A DNA stretch of 64,000 bases, taken from assembly GCA_030646755.1 (NCBI GenBank), contig JAUSKU010000077.1, positions 1-64,000 of the forward strand, written 5' to 3'. A program made the position numbers and the translations under genes. The DNA comes from Deltaproteobacteria bacterium. GTDB taxonomy: Bacteria > Desulfobacterota > JAENJC01. Below, in pieces: positions 1 through 7,651 of the stretch. Positions within the stretch are counted from its first letter, which is position 1. Each line of letters starts with the position of its first letter. The notes below the pieces were generated by a model. That model was not told the origin of the DNA and did no database searches. It worked only from the letters and a program-made list of their open reading frames with translations.

Positions 1-80
1 ACGGCGCCTTTATGTAAACATAGAGAGGTAACCAGCGAGAGAAACAATCACCGTATAGAAGAAAATCCTAATCTATCTTT

Positions 81-665
81 TTAAAAACTCGGTAGGGAGT
101 TAAGGGAGAGGACTGTATATAGGCAATGTCTATTTTTGGGCATGATCTCTTCCTTGACCTTTTCAAATACCTGGTCTATATGCTTCCAGTCAAAACCTAC
201 CCTTGCCGCCTTTTGAGTGATCTTATGCGCCCTCTGAAGGGATGGGAGATGTGGCGGGATTCCATCCAAGACCGAGTCCCTTCCCTTTATTTTTTTCTCC
301 TCTGCCTTTAGCTTATGCCACTGGGTCAGTACATCCTCTGCGCTCTTGGCCTCAGCATCCCCGAAGACATGAGGGTGGCGGGATATTAGTTTATTAATGA
401 GCCCGTCCATTACATCATATATATCAAATATTCCTTTTTCCCTCGCAAGCTCTGAATGGAAGACGACCTGTAAAAGCAAATCCCCAAGCTCCTCCTTCAG
501 CATCTCCGGGGAGCCTTCGTCTATGGCCTCAATTACCTCGTATGTCTCTTCTATAAGATAAGGTTTCAGCGACTCATGGGTCTGCTCCCTGTCCCATGGG
601 CAGCCGCCCGGCCCCCTGAGCTTGGTCATCAATTCAACCAGTTCTTCAAATCTCTTTTCTTTCAT
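81..665 (-). CDS. mazG: Nucleoside triphosphate pyrophosphohydrolase MazG, 3'-truncated
   Basis: MazG hydrolyses (d)NTPs to NMP and pyrophosphate in the cytoplasm. The N-terminal MazG domain is intact: GCPWDREQTHESL and the EExxE...ExxD metal-binding helices (EETYE then EELGD). Typical MazG proteins are about 260 aa with two MazG domains. This one matches only through FEKVKEEI and then runs into about 20 unrelated residues before its stop, so the second domain is missing. The ATG at 665 is preferred (AAGGCGG upstream); an in-frame ATG at 686 would overlap nadB and add seven repeat-derived residues. It lies directly downstream of nadB, probably co-transcribed. Because only 80 bp remain to the window edge, the rest of the gene cannot be traced. 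Activity of the single-domain remnant is uncertain. Confidence 0.85.
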   Translation of the reverse strand: MKEKRFEELVELMTKLRGPGGCPWDREQTHESLKPYLIEETYEVIEAIDEGSPEMLKEELGDLLLQVVFHSELAREKGIFDIYDVMDGLINKLISRHPHVFGDAEAKSAEDVLTQWHKLKAEEKKIKGRDSVLDGIPPHLPSLQRAHKITQKAARVGFDWKHIDQVFEKVKEEIMPKNRHCLYTVLSLNSLPSF

Positions 666-692
666 CCTTCCGCCTTCATCCTTCATCCTTAT
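663..692. repeat. Short direct repeat at the nadB/mazG junction
   Basis: On the minus strand, AAGGATGAAGGATGAAGG followed by CGGAAGGATGAA forms imperfect copies of GAAGGATGAAGG. It covers the last codons of nadB, the gene overlap and the candidate mazG starts, so the repeat encodes the end of one protein and possibly the start of the next. It belongs with the other low-complexity repeats seen in coding sequence in this window. Confidence 0.5.
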
Positions 693-2277
693 GAATCACC
701 GTATCCTTCTTCCAATTTATATCATCCCTTTCAGGGTAGTCTATATTATAATGGAGCCCCCTCGACTCCTTTCTCCGCATCGAACACCTTATGATTAACT
801 CAGCAACCGTGGCTATATTCCTCAGCTCTATCAGGTCGCTTGTCAGTTTGAAGTTCCAGTAATACTCAGCAATCTCTTCCTGAATAAGCTCTATCCTTCT
901 CCTGGCCCTTTTAAGCCTTTTGTCGGACCTGACAATCCCGACATAGTTCCACATGAATCTTCTTATCTCTTCCCAGTTCTGGGTTACCACGACTATCTCT
1001 TCACTTTCAACTGCCCCTTTTACGTCCCAGGGCGGTATGGGGGGGATTGAGATAGGTTCCCTGACTTCTGCCATCGCTGAAATTGAGGCCCTGTGGGCAA
1101 ATACTGCCCCCTCCAGAAGGGAATTAGATGCAAGCCTGTTTGCGCCATGGAGACCCGTATTAGCCACTTCCCCGCAGGCATAAAGCCCGTCTATACTGGT
1201 TTTGCCGTCCTTATCCGCAACCACTCCTCCACAGGTATAATGCGCAGCCGGGACAACTGGTATAGGATCTTTTGCCATATCGAAGCCGAACGAGAGACAC
1301 CTTTGATATATGTTGGGAAACCTCTCCCTTATGAAATCAACTCCCTTGTGTGATATATCAAGGAAAACGCAGTCATCTCCGCTTTTCTTCATCTCCGTGT
1401 CAATGGCCCTGGCCACTACGTCCCTTGGCGCCAGATCGGCCATAGGGTGGTACCTGTTCATGAAAGGGGTCCCGTCCTTGAGCCTCAATATCCCGCCTTC
1501 GCCCCTCACCGCCTCTGAGATAAGAAATGACTTGGCTGCAGGGTGATAAAGACATGTGGGGTGGAACTGGATAAACTCCATATTTGCAATCTTTGCCCCA
1601 GCCCTGTAAGCTATGGCGATTCCGTCTCCTGTTGCTATATCCGGGTTAGACGTATACAGGTAGACCTTCCCTGCGCCTCCGGTGGCCAGAACAGTCACTC
1701 CGGCAGTAAATGTATTGATTTCCCTGCTCCCCTTGTCCATGACATAGGCGCCATAGCATCTGTTCCCGTCATTCCCAAAGAATTTTGAATGGGTTATAAG
1801 GTCAATGGCCGTATGTTGTTCATATAAGGTTATGTTCTTTTTTCTTTCGGCCATGGAAATCAAGGCCCTTTCTATCTCCCTCCCTGTAATATCCGAGGCG
1901 TGGACTATCCTCCGGCTCGAATGGCCACCCTCGATACCCAGGTCAAACTCCGCACCTTCCCTGTTTTCCCTCATGGTGAACTCTGCACCCCAGGAGACAA
2001 GCTCCCTTATCCTTTCAGGGCCGTCCTTCACAACCATTTCAACCACATCTTCATGACAAAGGCCTGCCCCAGCCTGAAGGGTATCCTTGATATGGGCCTC
2101 AAATGTATCGGTCTCGCCGAATACGGAGGCAATCCCTCCCTGAGCATAGGCAGTAGCCGACTCTGTTTTGTCCCTTTTCGTTACTATGGCCACGGTTCCG
2201 TGCTCTGCCGCTTTTATGGCGAAGGAAAGCCCTGCTATCCCGCTCCCTATCACTAAAAAATCAGTCTTTATCTCCAT
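676..2277 (-). CDS. nadB: L-aspartate oxidase
   Basis: NadB oxidises L-aspartate to iminoaspartate with FAD, the first step of de novo NAD synthesis. The 533-aa length is normal for the family. Visible features are the N-terminal dinucleotide-binding motif [10 protein letters not shown] (residues 11-20), the flavin contact [12 protein letters not shown], the substrate-domain region [19 protein letters not shown] near residues 368-386, and an all-alpha C-terminal domain. The closely related succinate dehydrogenase flavoprotein is excluded by the shorter length and the NadB-type [13 protein letters not shown] segment. nadA and nadC are not in view. It is followed by mazG with almost no spacing. 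The C-terminal residues HKDEG are encoded by a short direct repeat. Confidence 0.95.
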   Translation of the reverse strand: MEIKTDFLVIGSGIAGLSFAIKAAEHGTVAIVTKRDKTESATAYAQGGIASVFGETDTFEAHIKDTLQAGAGLCHEDVVEMVVKDGPERIRELVSWGAEFTMRENREGAEFDLGIEGGHSSRRIVHASDITGREIERALISMAERKKNITLYEQHTAIDLITHSKFFGNDGNRCYGAYVMDKGSREINTFTAGVTVLATGGAGKVYLYTSNPDIATGDGIAIAYRAGAKIANMEFIQFHPTCLYHPAAKSFLISEAVRGEGGILRLKDGTPFMNRYHPMADLAPRDVVARAIDTEMKKSGDDCVFLDISHKGVDFIRERFPNIYQRCLSFGFDMAKDPIPVVPAAHYTCGGVVADKDGKTSIDGLYACGEVANTGLHGANRLASNSLLEGAVFAHRASISAMAEVREPISIPPIPPWDVKGAVESEEIVVVTQNWEEIRRFMWNYVGIVRSDKRLKRARRRIELIQEEIAEYYWNFKLTSDLIELRNIATVAELIIRCSMRRKESRGLHYNIDYPERDDINWKKDTVIHKDEG

Positions 2278-2720
2278 AGATGGAAGAGGTTATGATATTT
2301 AAGGGCTGGTGTCAAGAAGTTGCAGGTGGTTGTTGCTTGAACTAAATTGAAGGGATTGCCTAACTTCGGAGCTTCCTTGTAACTAAACCACAGCGTCAGT
2401 CATGCACAGAGTGAAGTTGTTCTGATGCAAGATAGTAGGGATTTTGTTGACATGCTCAACAACTTGCCAATCCGGGTTTTTCTTATTTCACATGGACAAT
2501 CTTGACCCTGCCGTCAAAGATTCCCTTGACTCCTTCTAATGCCTGTATGATAATCGGCACAGCTTCATGATCTCGCTAAAAAGGCGGTGGATATGCAAGC
2601 AGCAACCTTTCCCGGACAGTGTAACTACAAAATAAAGTCCTTTTATTGTTCCATTCCATTTATAAAATCTGAAAGCTCAGATAAATACATAAACACGACT
2701 TCAAGCGAGGAGGAACTCAA
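2278..2720. other. Intergenic stretch with possible gene remnants
   Basis: No convincing gene in 443 bp. On the minus strand a stretch at about 2487-2578 reads RDHEAVPIIIQALEGVKGIF... to a stop, and on the plus strand about 2408-2507 reads SEVVLMQDSRDFVDMLNN... to a stop. Both look protein-like but neither has a start or a recognisable family, so they may be decayed fragments. The end near 2705-2716 carries AGGAGG, the ribosome-binding site of the next gene. Confidence 0.4.
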
Positions 2721-3221
2721 TTGAAGGCTATAGTCCCGGTAGAGGCAATCGAGAGAAAGATTTACCTGATCCGAAGCCAAAAGGTCATGATAGATCGCGA
2801 TCTTGCACAATTGTATGATGTAGAAACCAGAGTGCTAAACCAGGCAGTCCGCAGGAATATTGAACGCTTTCCGCCTGATTTCATGTTTGCCCTTACGCGC
2901 GATGAGATCAGGGACCTATCACAAATTGTGATAAGTTCAAATATCAAGCATTCGCCGAACGTTTTCGTCTTTACGGAGCAGGGCGTGGCGATGCTTTCCA
3001 GCATATTAAAAAGCGAAAGGGCCGTCCAGGTCAATATTGCCATTATGCGGGCCTTTGTGAAACTCAGAGAAATCCTTTCAACGCATAAAGAACTTGCTCA
3101 TAAATTGGCTGAGCATGAAAGGAAGATCGAGAAACACGATGGAGAGATAAAAGTAATCTTTGACGCCATCCGCGGGCTAATGACGCCGCCGGAGCCGAAA
3201 AAGAAGAAGATAGGGTTTTAA
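2721..3221 (+). CDS. ORF6N (KilA-N-like) domain DNA-binding protein
   Basis: ORF6N proteins are found in phages and bacterial accessory regions and are thought to bind DNA through the N-terminal domain; no specific target is known. Residues about 8-95 carry the ORF6N signature: IRSQKVMIDRDLAQLYDV, VRRNIERFPPDFMF and FTEQGVAMLSSIL. Residues about 100-150 are a charged coiled coil and the tail ends MTPPEPKKKKIGF. The start is a TTG at 2721 placed 5-7 nt after a strong AGGAGG. This is the only full-length copy: its 3' 120-165 bp recur almost unchanged in two truncated copies downstream. Function beyond DNA binding is unknown. Confidence 0.85.
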   Translation: MKAIVPVEAIERKIYLIRSQKVMIDRDLAQLYDVETRVLNQAVRRNIERFPPDFMFALTRDEIRDLSQIVISSNIKHSPNVFVFTEQGVAMLSSILKSERAVQVNIAIMRAFVKLREILSTHKELAHKLAEHERKIEKHDGEIKVIFDAIRGLMTPPEPKKKKIGF

Positions 3222-3330
3222 ACTTCCCCTCTTAAGATAAGAGGGTTTATGCCCTGTGGGTAGATTGAGGGGCGTTATGAAAGGTGGTCAGGGGGCGTTA
3301 AGGCTGGTAGAACAAGGCTGGATAAATCTG
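3099..3330 (+). repeat. ORF6N 3'-end repeat unit, copy 1
   Basis: Contains the last approximately 40 codons of the full ORF6N gene from CATAAATTGGCTGAGCATGA onward, then a hairpin around CCCTCTTAAGATAAGAGGG and the sequence GGGGGCGTTAAGGCTGGTAGA. The coding part recurs at 4313 and 6362. The downstream hairpin and GTTAAGGCTGGTAGA recur after copy 2. The unit stands immediately before the HEPN/MNT genes. Confidence 0.8.
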
Positions 3331-3395
3331 CCCCGATTATTTCTGAGGTGCTTGATTTCTTGCTTGGAGAGGCAAAATCTGGTAGGGTAAAGTCT

Positions 3396-3794
3396 ATGAA
3401 CAAAAAACAACATATTGAATACTGGCTTATTTCTGCCGCGCATGATCTTGAGGCGGCGGAGACGCTTTTTCAGAACCAGAAATACGATTGGTGTCTATTT
3501 GTCGGACATCTTGTGATAGAAAAGGTTTTAAAGGCCTTCTATGTGAGGGATAGTGGGGAAATTCCGCCCAAGATACATAACCTCGTTAAACTGGCAGAAA
3601 GCTCGGCTTTGCCGTTGTCGGATGAGCAAAAACAGCTATTGGGAGAGACGAACCGCTTCAATATTGAGGCAAGGTATCCTGAGTATAAATACGACCTTTA
3701 CAGGCTTTGCACGAAAGAATTTACTGAAGAATATTTTTCAAAGATAAAGGAGCTTTACCAATGGCTGCTGTTACAGATGAAGCGATCGGAGTAG
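3396..3794 (+). CDS. HEPN domain protein (PF05168-type)
   Basis: A 132-aa helical HEPN protein, typically the partner of a minimal nucleotidyltransferase in a toxin-antitoxin-like pair. Diagnostic segments are YWLISAAHDLEAAETLF, HLVIEKVLKAFYV, IHNLVKLAE and EARYPEYKYDLY. I see no RX4-6H ribonuclease motif, so catalysis of the HepT kind is not supported. The ATG at 3396 is chosen because it begins the conserved N-terminal helix; an in-frame GTG at 3348 adds 16 residues without family similarity. Its 3' end overlaps the next gene by 34 bp, indicating translational coupling. Confidence 0.85.
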   Translation: MNKKQHIEYWLISAAHDLEAAETLFQNQKYDWCLFVGHLVIEKVLKAFYVRDSGEIPPKIHNLVKLAESSALPLSDEQKQLLGETNRFNIEARYPEYKYDLYRLCTKEFTEEYFSKIKELYQWLLLQMKRSE

Positions 3795-4081
3795 TAGAAA
3801 GATTTTTACGGCTTGTAGAGGATGCTCATATAGACATCCAAAAAGCTGTATTGTTTGGCTCTTATGCCAGAGGTACAGCCGGGAAATGGAGCGATATAGA
3901 TATTGCGCTCGTCTCTCCTTCTTTTTCAGGTGTTTCATTTTATGACAATAAGATGTTGATTCCTTTTATGTTAAAAGTTGACTCAAGACTTGAACTTCAC
4001 CTGTACAGGCCAGAGGACTTTACTGAGGACGACCCGTTTGTAAAAGAGATTGTCAAGACAGGTGTGGGGCTGAAGGTTTAA
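3761..4081 (+). CDS. Minimal nucleotidyltransferase (MNT domain)
   Basis: A 106-aa pol-beta-fold nucleotidyltransferase. The motif is GSYARG followed by DID at the correct GSX10DXD spacing (S34, D45, D47). In studied HEPN/MNT pairs the MNT protein neutralises HEPN, in some cases by adding AMP to it; whether this happens here is inference. AAAGGAG precedes the ATG by 8 nt within the HEPN gene. Its stop codon TAA (4079-4081) is followed at once, in the same frame, by the remnant of an ORF6N gene, so this is also a recombination junction. Confidence 0.85.
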   Translation: MAAVTDEAIGVVERFLRLVEDAHIDIQKAVLFGSYARGTAGKWSDIDIALVSPSFSGVSFYDNKMLIPFMLKVDSRLELHLYRPEDFTEDDPFVKEIVKTGVGLKV

Positions 4082-4429
4082 TGCCAGGTTGCTTTCAAAC
4101 TGACGCCTGATGAAAAAATGGAGGTGGTCACAAATTGTGACCGGCTCTCCAAGCTCAAATTTTCAACCGCCTTGCCACATGCCTTCACGGAGCACGGCGC
4201 AATAATAGCGGCAAGCATCCTGAACAGTAAGCGCGCCGTTGATGCCAGCATATACGTTGTTCGGGCCTTTGTAAAACTCAGGGAAATCCTTTCAACGCAT
4301 AAAGAACTTGCCCATAAATTGGCTGAGCATGAAAGGAAGATCGAAAAACACGATGGAGAGATAAAAGTAATCTTTGACGCCATCCGCGGGCTAATGACAC
4401 CGCCGGAGCCGAAAAAGAAAAAGATATGA
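4082..4429 (+). pseudogene. ORF6N domain gene remnant, copy 2
   Basis: Open from the MNT stop codon and in the same frame. Translation begins FKLTPDEKMEVVT, then PHAFTEHGAIIAASILNS, then the same coiled coil and PPEPKKKK tail as the full gene at 2721. The first half of the ORF6N domain is absent. An internal ATG at 4118 exists but has no clear family-like start. The divergent middle and nearly identical 3' end show a paralogue rather than a simple duplicate. Confidence 0.75.
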
Positions 4430-4535
4430 TTTTAAGCTTCCCCTCTTAAGGTAAGAGGGGATTGAGGGGTGTTATGAAAGGGTCGGAGGGCGTTAAGGCT
4501 GGTAGAGCGGGCAGGGAGAGGATTTAAATAAATCT
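4313..4535 (+). repeat. ORF6N 3'-end repeat unit, copy 2
   Basis: Same block as at 3099: coding tail, hairpin CCCCTCTTAAGGTAAGAGGGG, then GGCGTTAAGGCTGGTAGAGC. It separates the HEPN/MNT pair from the BrnTA pair. Confidence 0.8.
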
Positions 4536-4549
4536 CAGTACAGTAGATA

Positions 4550-4585
4550 TTGACAATCTAAATTGTATATATTAAAAATATACAA
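4550..4585 (+). promoter_or_regulatory. brnTA promoter with palindromic operator
   Basis: TTGACA at 4550-4555 is a consensus -35 box. Seventeen bases on lies TAAAAA as a weak -10. An 8-bp perfect inverted repeat, TTGTATAT (4563-4570) and ATATACAA (4578-4585), overlaps the -10 and its loop. This fits autorepression by the ribbon-helix-helix antitoxin BrnA, which is known for the family. Confidence 0.65.
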
Positions 4586-4597
4586 AGAGGTGGGCGA

Positions 4598-4924
4598 TTG
4601 GAAATGCTTTCCCAAATTGAGGGTTTTGAGTGGGACAATGGGAACATAAATAAAAACTGGAAAAAGCACAGGGTATCCCACACGGAATGCGAGGAGGTTT
4701 TTTTCAATGAACCCCTTGTTATTGGGATAGACGAAAAACACTCGGAGGCGGAAAATCGCCTCTATCTATTAGGAAGGACCGACAACGGAAGGCTTCTTTT
4801 TGTGGTCTTTACAACAAGGAAGGAGAAAATACGGGTCATATCCGCCAGGGACATGAACAAGAAAGAGAGGAATGTCTACTATGAGCAAATTGAAAAAAAT
4901 ACCGAAAATCAAAAACGAGGATGA
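4598..4924 (+). CDS. brnT: BrnT family toxin
   Basis: BrnT is a RelE-fold ribonuclease toxin of type II toxin-antitoxin systems. The family hallmarks are visible: FEWDNGNINKNWKKHRVSH, ECEEVFFNEPLV, LYLLGRTDNGRLLFVVFT and IRVISARDMNKKER near the C-terminus. The length of about 108 aa is normal or slightly long. Start is TTG at 4598 (7 nt after GAGG) or ATG at 4604; the difference is two residues. The gene overlaps brnA by 44 bp and both sit behind one promoter with a palindrome. Confidence 0.88.
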   Translation: MEMLSQIEGFEWDNGNINKNWKKHRVSHTECEEVFFNEPLVIGIDEKHSEAENRLYLLGRTDNGRLLFVVFTTRKEKIRVISARDMNKKERNVYYEQIEKNTENQKRG

Positions 4925-5153
4925 AGAGCGCGAATTCTGGGCGGCCCATGACTCTACCGAGTATGTGGATTATTCAAAGGCGAAAAAAACCCTTTTCCCG
5001 AAACTGAAGCCGTCCGTCAGAACCATCTCCATAAGGCTCCCTGAATCTCTCCTTGATCATCTCAAGGTACTGGCCAACAAGCGGGATGTGCCTTATCAGT
5101 CCTTGTTGAAGATTTTTTTAATGGAAAAGGTTGGAGATGAAATGGCGAAGTGA
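4881..5153 (+). CDS. brnA: BrnA family antitoxin
   Basis: Antitoxin of the BrnT/BrnA pair; binds the toxin and represses the operon. Sequence shows the FWAAHDSTEYVDYSKAKK element typical of BrnA and a ribbon-helix-helix DNA-binding segment SVRTISIRLPESLLDHLKVL. The ATG at 4881 has better spacing (10 nt) from GAGAGG than the ATG at 4872. The gene starts inside brnT, so translation is coupled. Confidence 0.87.
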   Translation: MSKLKKIPKIKNEDEEREFWAAHDSTEYVDYSKAKKTLFPKLKPSVRTISIRLPESLLDHLKVLANKRDVPYQSLLKIFLMEKVGDEMAK

Positions 5154-5224
5154 CTTTTTATTATTTACAGGATGACTGAGGCGGCAAAGCAAGGCGGGAA
5201 GATGGAAGCGCAGGATTTAATGGT

Positions 5225-5503
5225 ATGTGTCCACAATTAATTCCAGAGGGAAAAACCCTGAAATGCGTTATCTGTCACGGAGATGAAATTAAGGTCGCTG
5301 ACGTAAAAGAAGAATTCCCCGTCGGCAACGACATTGTCTATATCCCCGTAAAAGTCCCTGTCTGCAAAACGTGCGGCGAGCGGTACTATGATAGGCGTAC
5401 CGTGCAGTTCCTGGAAGAAGTTGAAGAGAAGCTTGTAAAAACCAAGACAGAACTTAAAGAAGTGGGCAAAGTCTGGATGTATGAGGCAAGTGTCTCTCTA
5501 TAG
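5225..5503 (+). CDS. YgiT-type zinc finger protein
   Basis: 92 aa with two CxxC pairs (CVIC and CKTC) that should bind zinc, followed by the conserved ERYYDRRTVQFLEEVEEKL. This is the N-terminal half of MqsA-like antitoxins. Such stand-alone YgiT zinc fingers usually follow a DUF4258 toxin gene. Here only about 70 bp separate it from brnA and no DUF4258 partner is visible, so the partner has probably been lost. There is no helix-turn-helix domain, so it could not regulate as full MqsA does. Confidence 0.75.
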   Translation: MCPQLIPEGKTLKCVICHGDEIKVADVKEEFPVGNDIVYIPVKVPVCKTCGERYYDRRTVQFLEEVEEKLVKTKTELKEVGKVWMYEASVSL

Positions 5504-5548
5504 AAGAGGGCCGGGAGTTAATTGCGGGAAAGCAAGGTGGGTGAATTA

Positions 5549-5620
5549 GGTATGGTGTCCCCGGAATTGCCGGCCGGAATTGCCGGAATTGGTGTCCGGA
5601 ATTGGTGTCCCCGGAATTGA
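5549..5620. repeat. GGTGTCC / CCGGAATT intergenic repeat cluster
   Basis: Five close copies of CCGGAATT, three preceded by GGTGTCC, are packed into about 70 bp (for example GGTGTCCCCGGAATTG). The leader TATGGTGTCCC recurs at 6245 just before the third ORF6N remnant, there followed by TCGAATTC. Repeats of this kind commonly accumulate next to mobile genes; no transposase is present here. Confidence 0.65.
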
Positions 5621-5637
5621 GCTAAAAAGAGAATACA

Positions 5638-5877
5638 ATGAGCCCAACAATATTAAAGGAAAAAGGTTATCGGTTCTTTTTTTTCTCTCGTGAGGAAGAC
5701 AGGAAGCATATCCATGTGATTTGCTCCGACGGTGAGGCAAAGTTTTGGTTAGAGCCGGAAATTGAGATGTCTAAGAATTATAACCTTTCAAGAAATCAAC
5801 TAAAAGAAATCGAAAAAATCATAGAGGTGCATTATGATCAGTTTAAAGACGCATGGGAAAAGCATAGAGCAAGTTGA
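5638..5877 (+). CDS. DUF4160 domain protein, putative toxin-like partner
   Basis: 79-aa protein of the DUF4160 family: MSPTILKEKGYRFFFFSREE, HIHVICSDGEAKFWLEPEIE and a C-terminal helix LKEIEKIIEVHYDQFKDAW. The biochemical function is not known. It overlaps the following DUF2442 gene by 44 bp. This two-gene arrangement is widespread and resembles a type II toxin-antitoxin operon, but that role is inference. Confidence 0.8.
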   Translation: MSPTILKEKGYRFFFFSREEDRKHIHVICSDGEAKFWLEPEIEMSKNYNLSRNQLKEIEKIIEVHYDQFKDAWEKHRAS

Positions 5878-6097
5878 AATTACGCATATTTCCAGCAACG
5901 GAGTATGGCTTTTGTCACTGGAAAAAGAATTATTTATGTCCTATGAAGATTTTCCGTGGTTCAAAGACGTGCCGCTCAGGAAAATTCTGAATGTTGAAGA
6001 ATCACAGCCGGGACACTTTTATTGGCCGGATCTGGATGTAGACCTGACTGTCGAGATTATAGAACATCCCGAAAGGTTCCCGCTGAAAATGCACTAA
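5834..6097 (+). CDS. DUF2442 domain protein
   Basis: 87-aa member of DUF2442, recognisable from the pattern GVWLLSLEKELFMSYEDFPWF, ILNVEESQPGHFYWPDLDVDL. It is encoded with a DUF4160 gene, starting inside it after a GAGGTG ribosome-binding site. By position it may be the antitoxin or regulator of the pair. No experimentally established function is known to me. Confidence 0.8.
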   Translation: MISLKTHGKSIEQVEITHISSNGVWLLSLEKELFMSYEDFPWFKDVPLRKILNVEESQPGHFYWPDLDVDLTVEIIEHPERFPLKMH

Positions 6098-6262
6098 GGA
6101 TGGCGGGGGTAAATTGTGAGCGGCGGGGGAGCATAGGGTTTATGTAAATAGGCTGCTGAAGGGTGCGGGGATTGGGGTGAGATGAGAATGAGGAGAAAGG
6201 CGGAGGGGTGCGGATTGAAGGTAAAAGGGGATGAGGAATTAAGTATGGTGTCCCTCGAATTC

Positions 6263-6484
6263 GGCGTGCTTAACAGTCCAAGAGCTGTTCAAGTAAATGT
6301 CGAGATAATGAGAACATTTGTGCGTCTGCGTAAGATGCTCTCTTCAAATAAAGAGCTTGCCCATAAATTGGCTGAGCATGAAAGGAAGATCGAGAGACAC
6401 GATGGAGAGATAAAAGTAATCTTTGACGCCATCCGCGGGCTAATGACGCCGCCGGAGCCGAAAAAGAAGAAGATAGGGTTTTAA
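6263..6484 (+). pseudogene. ORF6N domain gene remnant, copy 3
   Basis: Only the 3' part of an ORF6N gene is left: VLNSPRAVQVNVEIMRTFVR, then the shared coiled coil and the MTPPEPKKKKIGF tail. The reading frame is open back to 6182 but the added N-terminal residues are not ORF6N-like and encode the GGTGTCCC repeat region. It closes the BrnTA-YgiT-DUF4160/DUF2442 block. Confidence 0.72.
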
Positions 6485-6485
6485 G
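6362..6485 (+). repeat. ORF6N 3'-end repeat unit, copy 3
   Basis: Third near-identical copy of the approximately 120-bp ORF6N tail. Unlike copies 1 and 2 it is not followed by the CCCCTCTTAAG hairpin, so the shared block ends at the stop codon. Confidence 0.8.
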
Positions 6486-6530
6486 ATGGGCGGAGAGGGG
6501 TTGCCCATGTATTAGGAGCAACATACTGTC

Positions 6531-7154
6531 ATGACACATAAAATATTTTTTCTGCGGGCACAAGAGGAAGCAAAGAGCGGTGCAAAGGATAATGCGCTTT
6601 ACGCCAAAGCTCTTTCGATGGCGAGTGGTAATATTGATAGCGCAAGTGCAATTTATATTCAGTTGCGTGCAGAGGAATTAAGCGCAGAGTCGAAGCCTAA
6701 GGTAATCAAAGCGATACAATTAGAACTGGATGAATACTTTCGTCATCCCTCATTTAATCCCGGTGCGGCGGAGCTTGAAAGATGTCGATTAAGGGCCTGC
6801 ACCCAAGTTGGCATATCAGTGGAGGAGTATTTAGCTGGTTATGATGATCCGAATATTTCTGAACTTCCTAAACGTCTCATAGAAATGGAGGTCGACCGGA
6901 AGCAGGCAAAAGAGGAGGCTGAAAAAGCAAAAGAGGAGGCTGAAAAAGAGGATGTCGGGATGCGTGCCGCCACGTCTGATGCCACTTTTAGGGGCTCATG
7001 GAAAGTTTTTCTCACCCTGTGTGCGATCGCCTTCGTCGGTTTGCTCATGATATTTTCTGGGTATGAAGCTGCCGGTGTAATCATGTTCTTGGTGTTCGTG
7101 TATGCAGCAAGTGCGTATTTGGAAGAGAAGAGGTGGTGGTGGTCATTGAAATGA
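6531..7154 (+). CDS. Hypothetical membrane-anchored coiled-coil protein
   Basis: 207 aa, family not recognised. The N-terminal 75 residues are helical (SGAKDNALYAKALSMASGNI). Residues about 120-140 contain two copies of KEEAEKA in a charged coiled coil. Two hydrophobic segments follow (FLTLCAIAFVGLLMIFSGY and GVIMFLVFVYAASAYL), so it probably inserts in the inner membrane with a large cytoplasmic N-terminus. It starts 46 bp after the third ORF6N remnant and begins a cluster of small membrane proteins leading to the rhomboid gene. Confidence 0.6.
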   Translation: MTHKIFFLRAQEEAKSGAKDNALYAKALSMASGNIDSASAIYIQLRAEELSAESKPKVIKAIQLELDEYFRHPSFNPGAAELERCRLRACTQVGISVEEYLAGYDDPNISELPKRLIEMEVDRKQAKEEAEKAKEEAEKEDVGMRAATSDATFRGSWKVFLTLCAIAFVGLLMIFSGYEAAGVIMFLVFVYAASAYLEEKRWWWSLK

Positions 7155-7349
7155 TTCACGCCTTCATGTGGCGGCTATAGATAAAAATTGGCAGGATGTC
7201 CTGCGTTCAATAATCATTAGGATGAGAAATACATGGGCACAGCAACATGTCTGCAATGTGAGGCTTAAAAAAGCAAGTTAGTTCAAGATCATGTAAGAAT
7301 TTTACAGTTACTTTTGAGTTTAAACGAATGAACAAGGAGGAATAAGGTC

Positions 7350-7529
7350 ATGTCAGAGGTTGTTGAAACTTTTTATGGCAAACATCACAAGTACACGGTA
7401 GTCAAAATCCCTGGTAAGCTGCTTAGTTCTACAACATATTACGTTAACAAAGACGGCAAACCACATCGTGGGTCTTTCAGTTCACTGCGTGCTGCTGTCG
7501 AGGCAGCTAAAGAGGAAAGCAATAAGTAA
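7350..7529 (+). CDS. Small hypothetical protein (59 aa)
   Basis: ATG preceded at a good distance by AAGGAGG. The product, beginning MSEVVETFYGKHHKYTVVKI, is basic with a likely beta-hairpin (STTYYVNKDGKPHRGSF) and a short C-terminal helix. No family recognised. The strong ribosome-binding site and the typical codon usage support a real gene. No DNA-binding or catalytic motif is visible. Confidence 0.6.
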   Translation: MSEVVETFYGKHHKYTVVKIPGKLLSSTTYYVNKDGKPHRGSFSSLRAAVEAAKEESNK

Positions 7530-7651
7530 TATACGCCTATTAACTACAGAGCTGCGGTTTATAGTGTTTTGGGCTTTATTTTGAGGTTTGTCATTTCAGT
7601 CATAAAGACCCAATTTAAGGCCATCAGAGGGAATACTGTTTGAGGTGAGAT

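Noticed and set aside
2408..2578. Protein-like stretches downstream of nadB as a gene
   Set aside because: Short, on opposite strands, without starts or recognisable family; mentioned only as possible remnants.
5549..5620. Short regularly repeated CCGGAATT sequence as a CRISPR array
   Set aside because: Units are too short, spacing is irregular with no spacers, and no cas gene is present.
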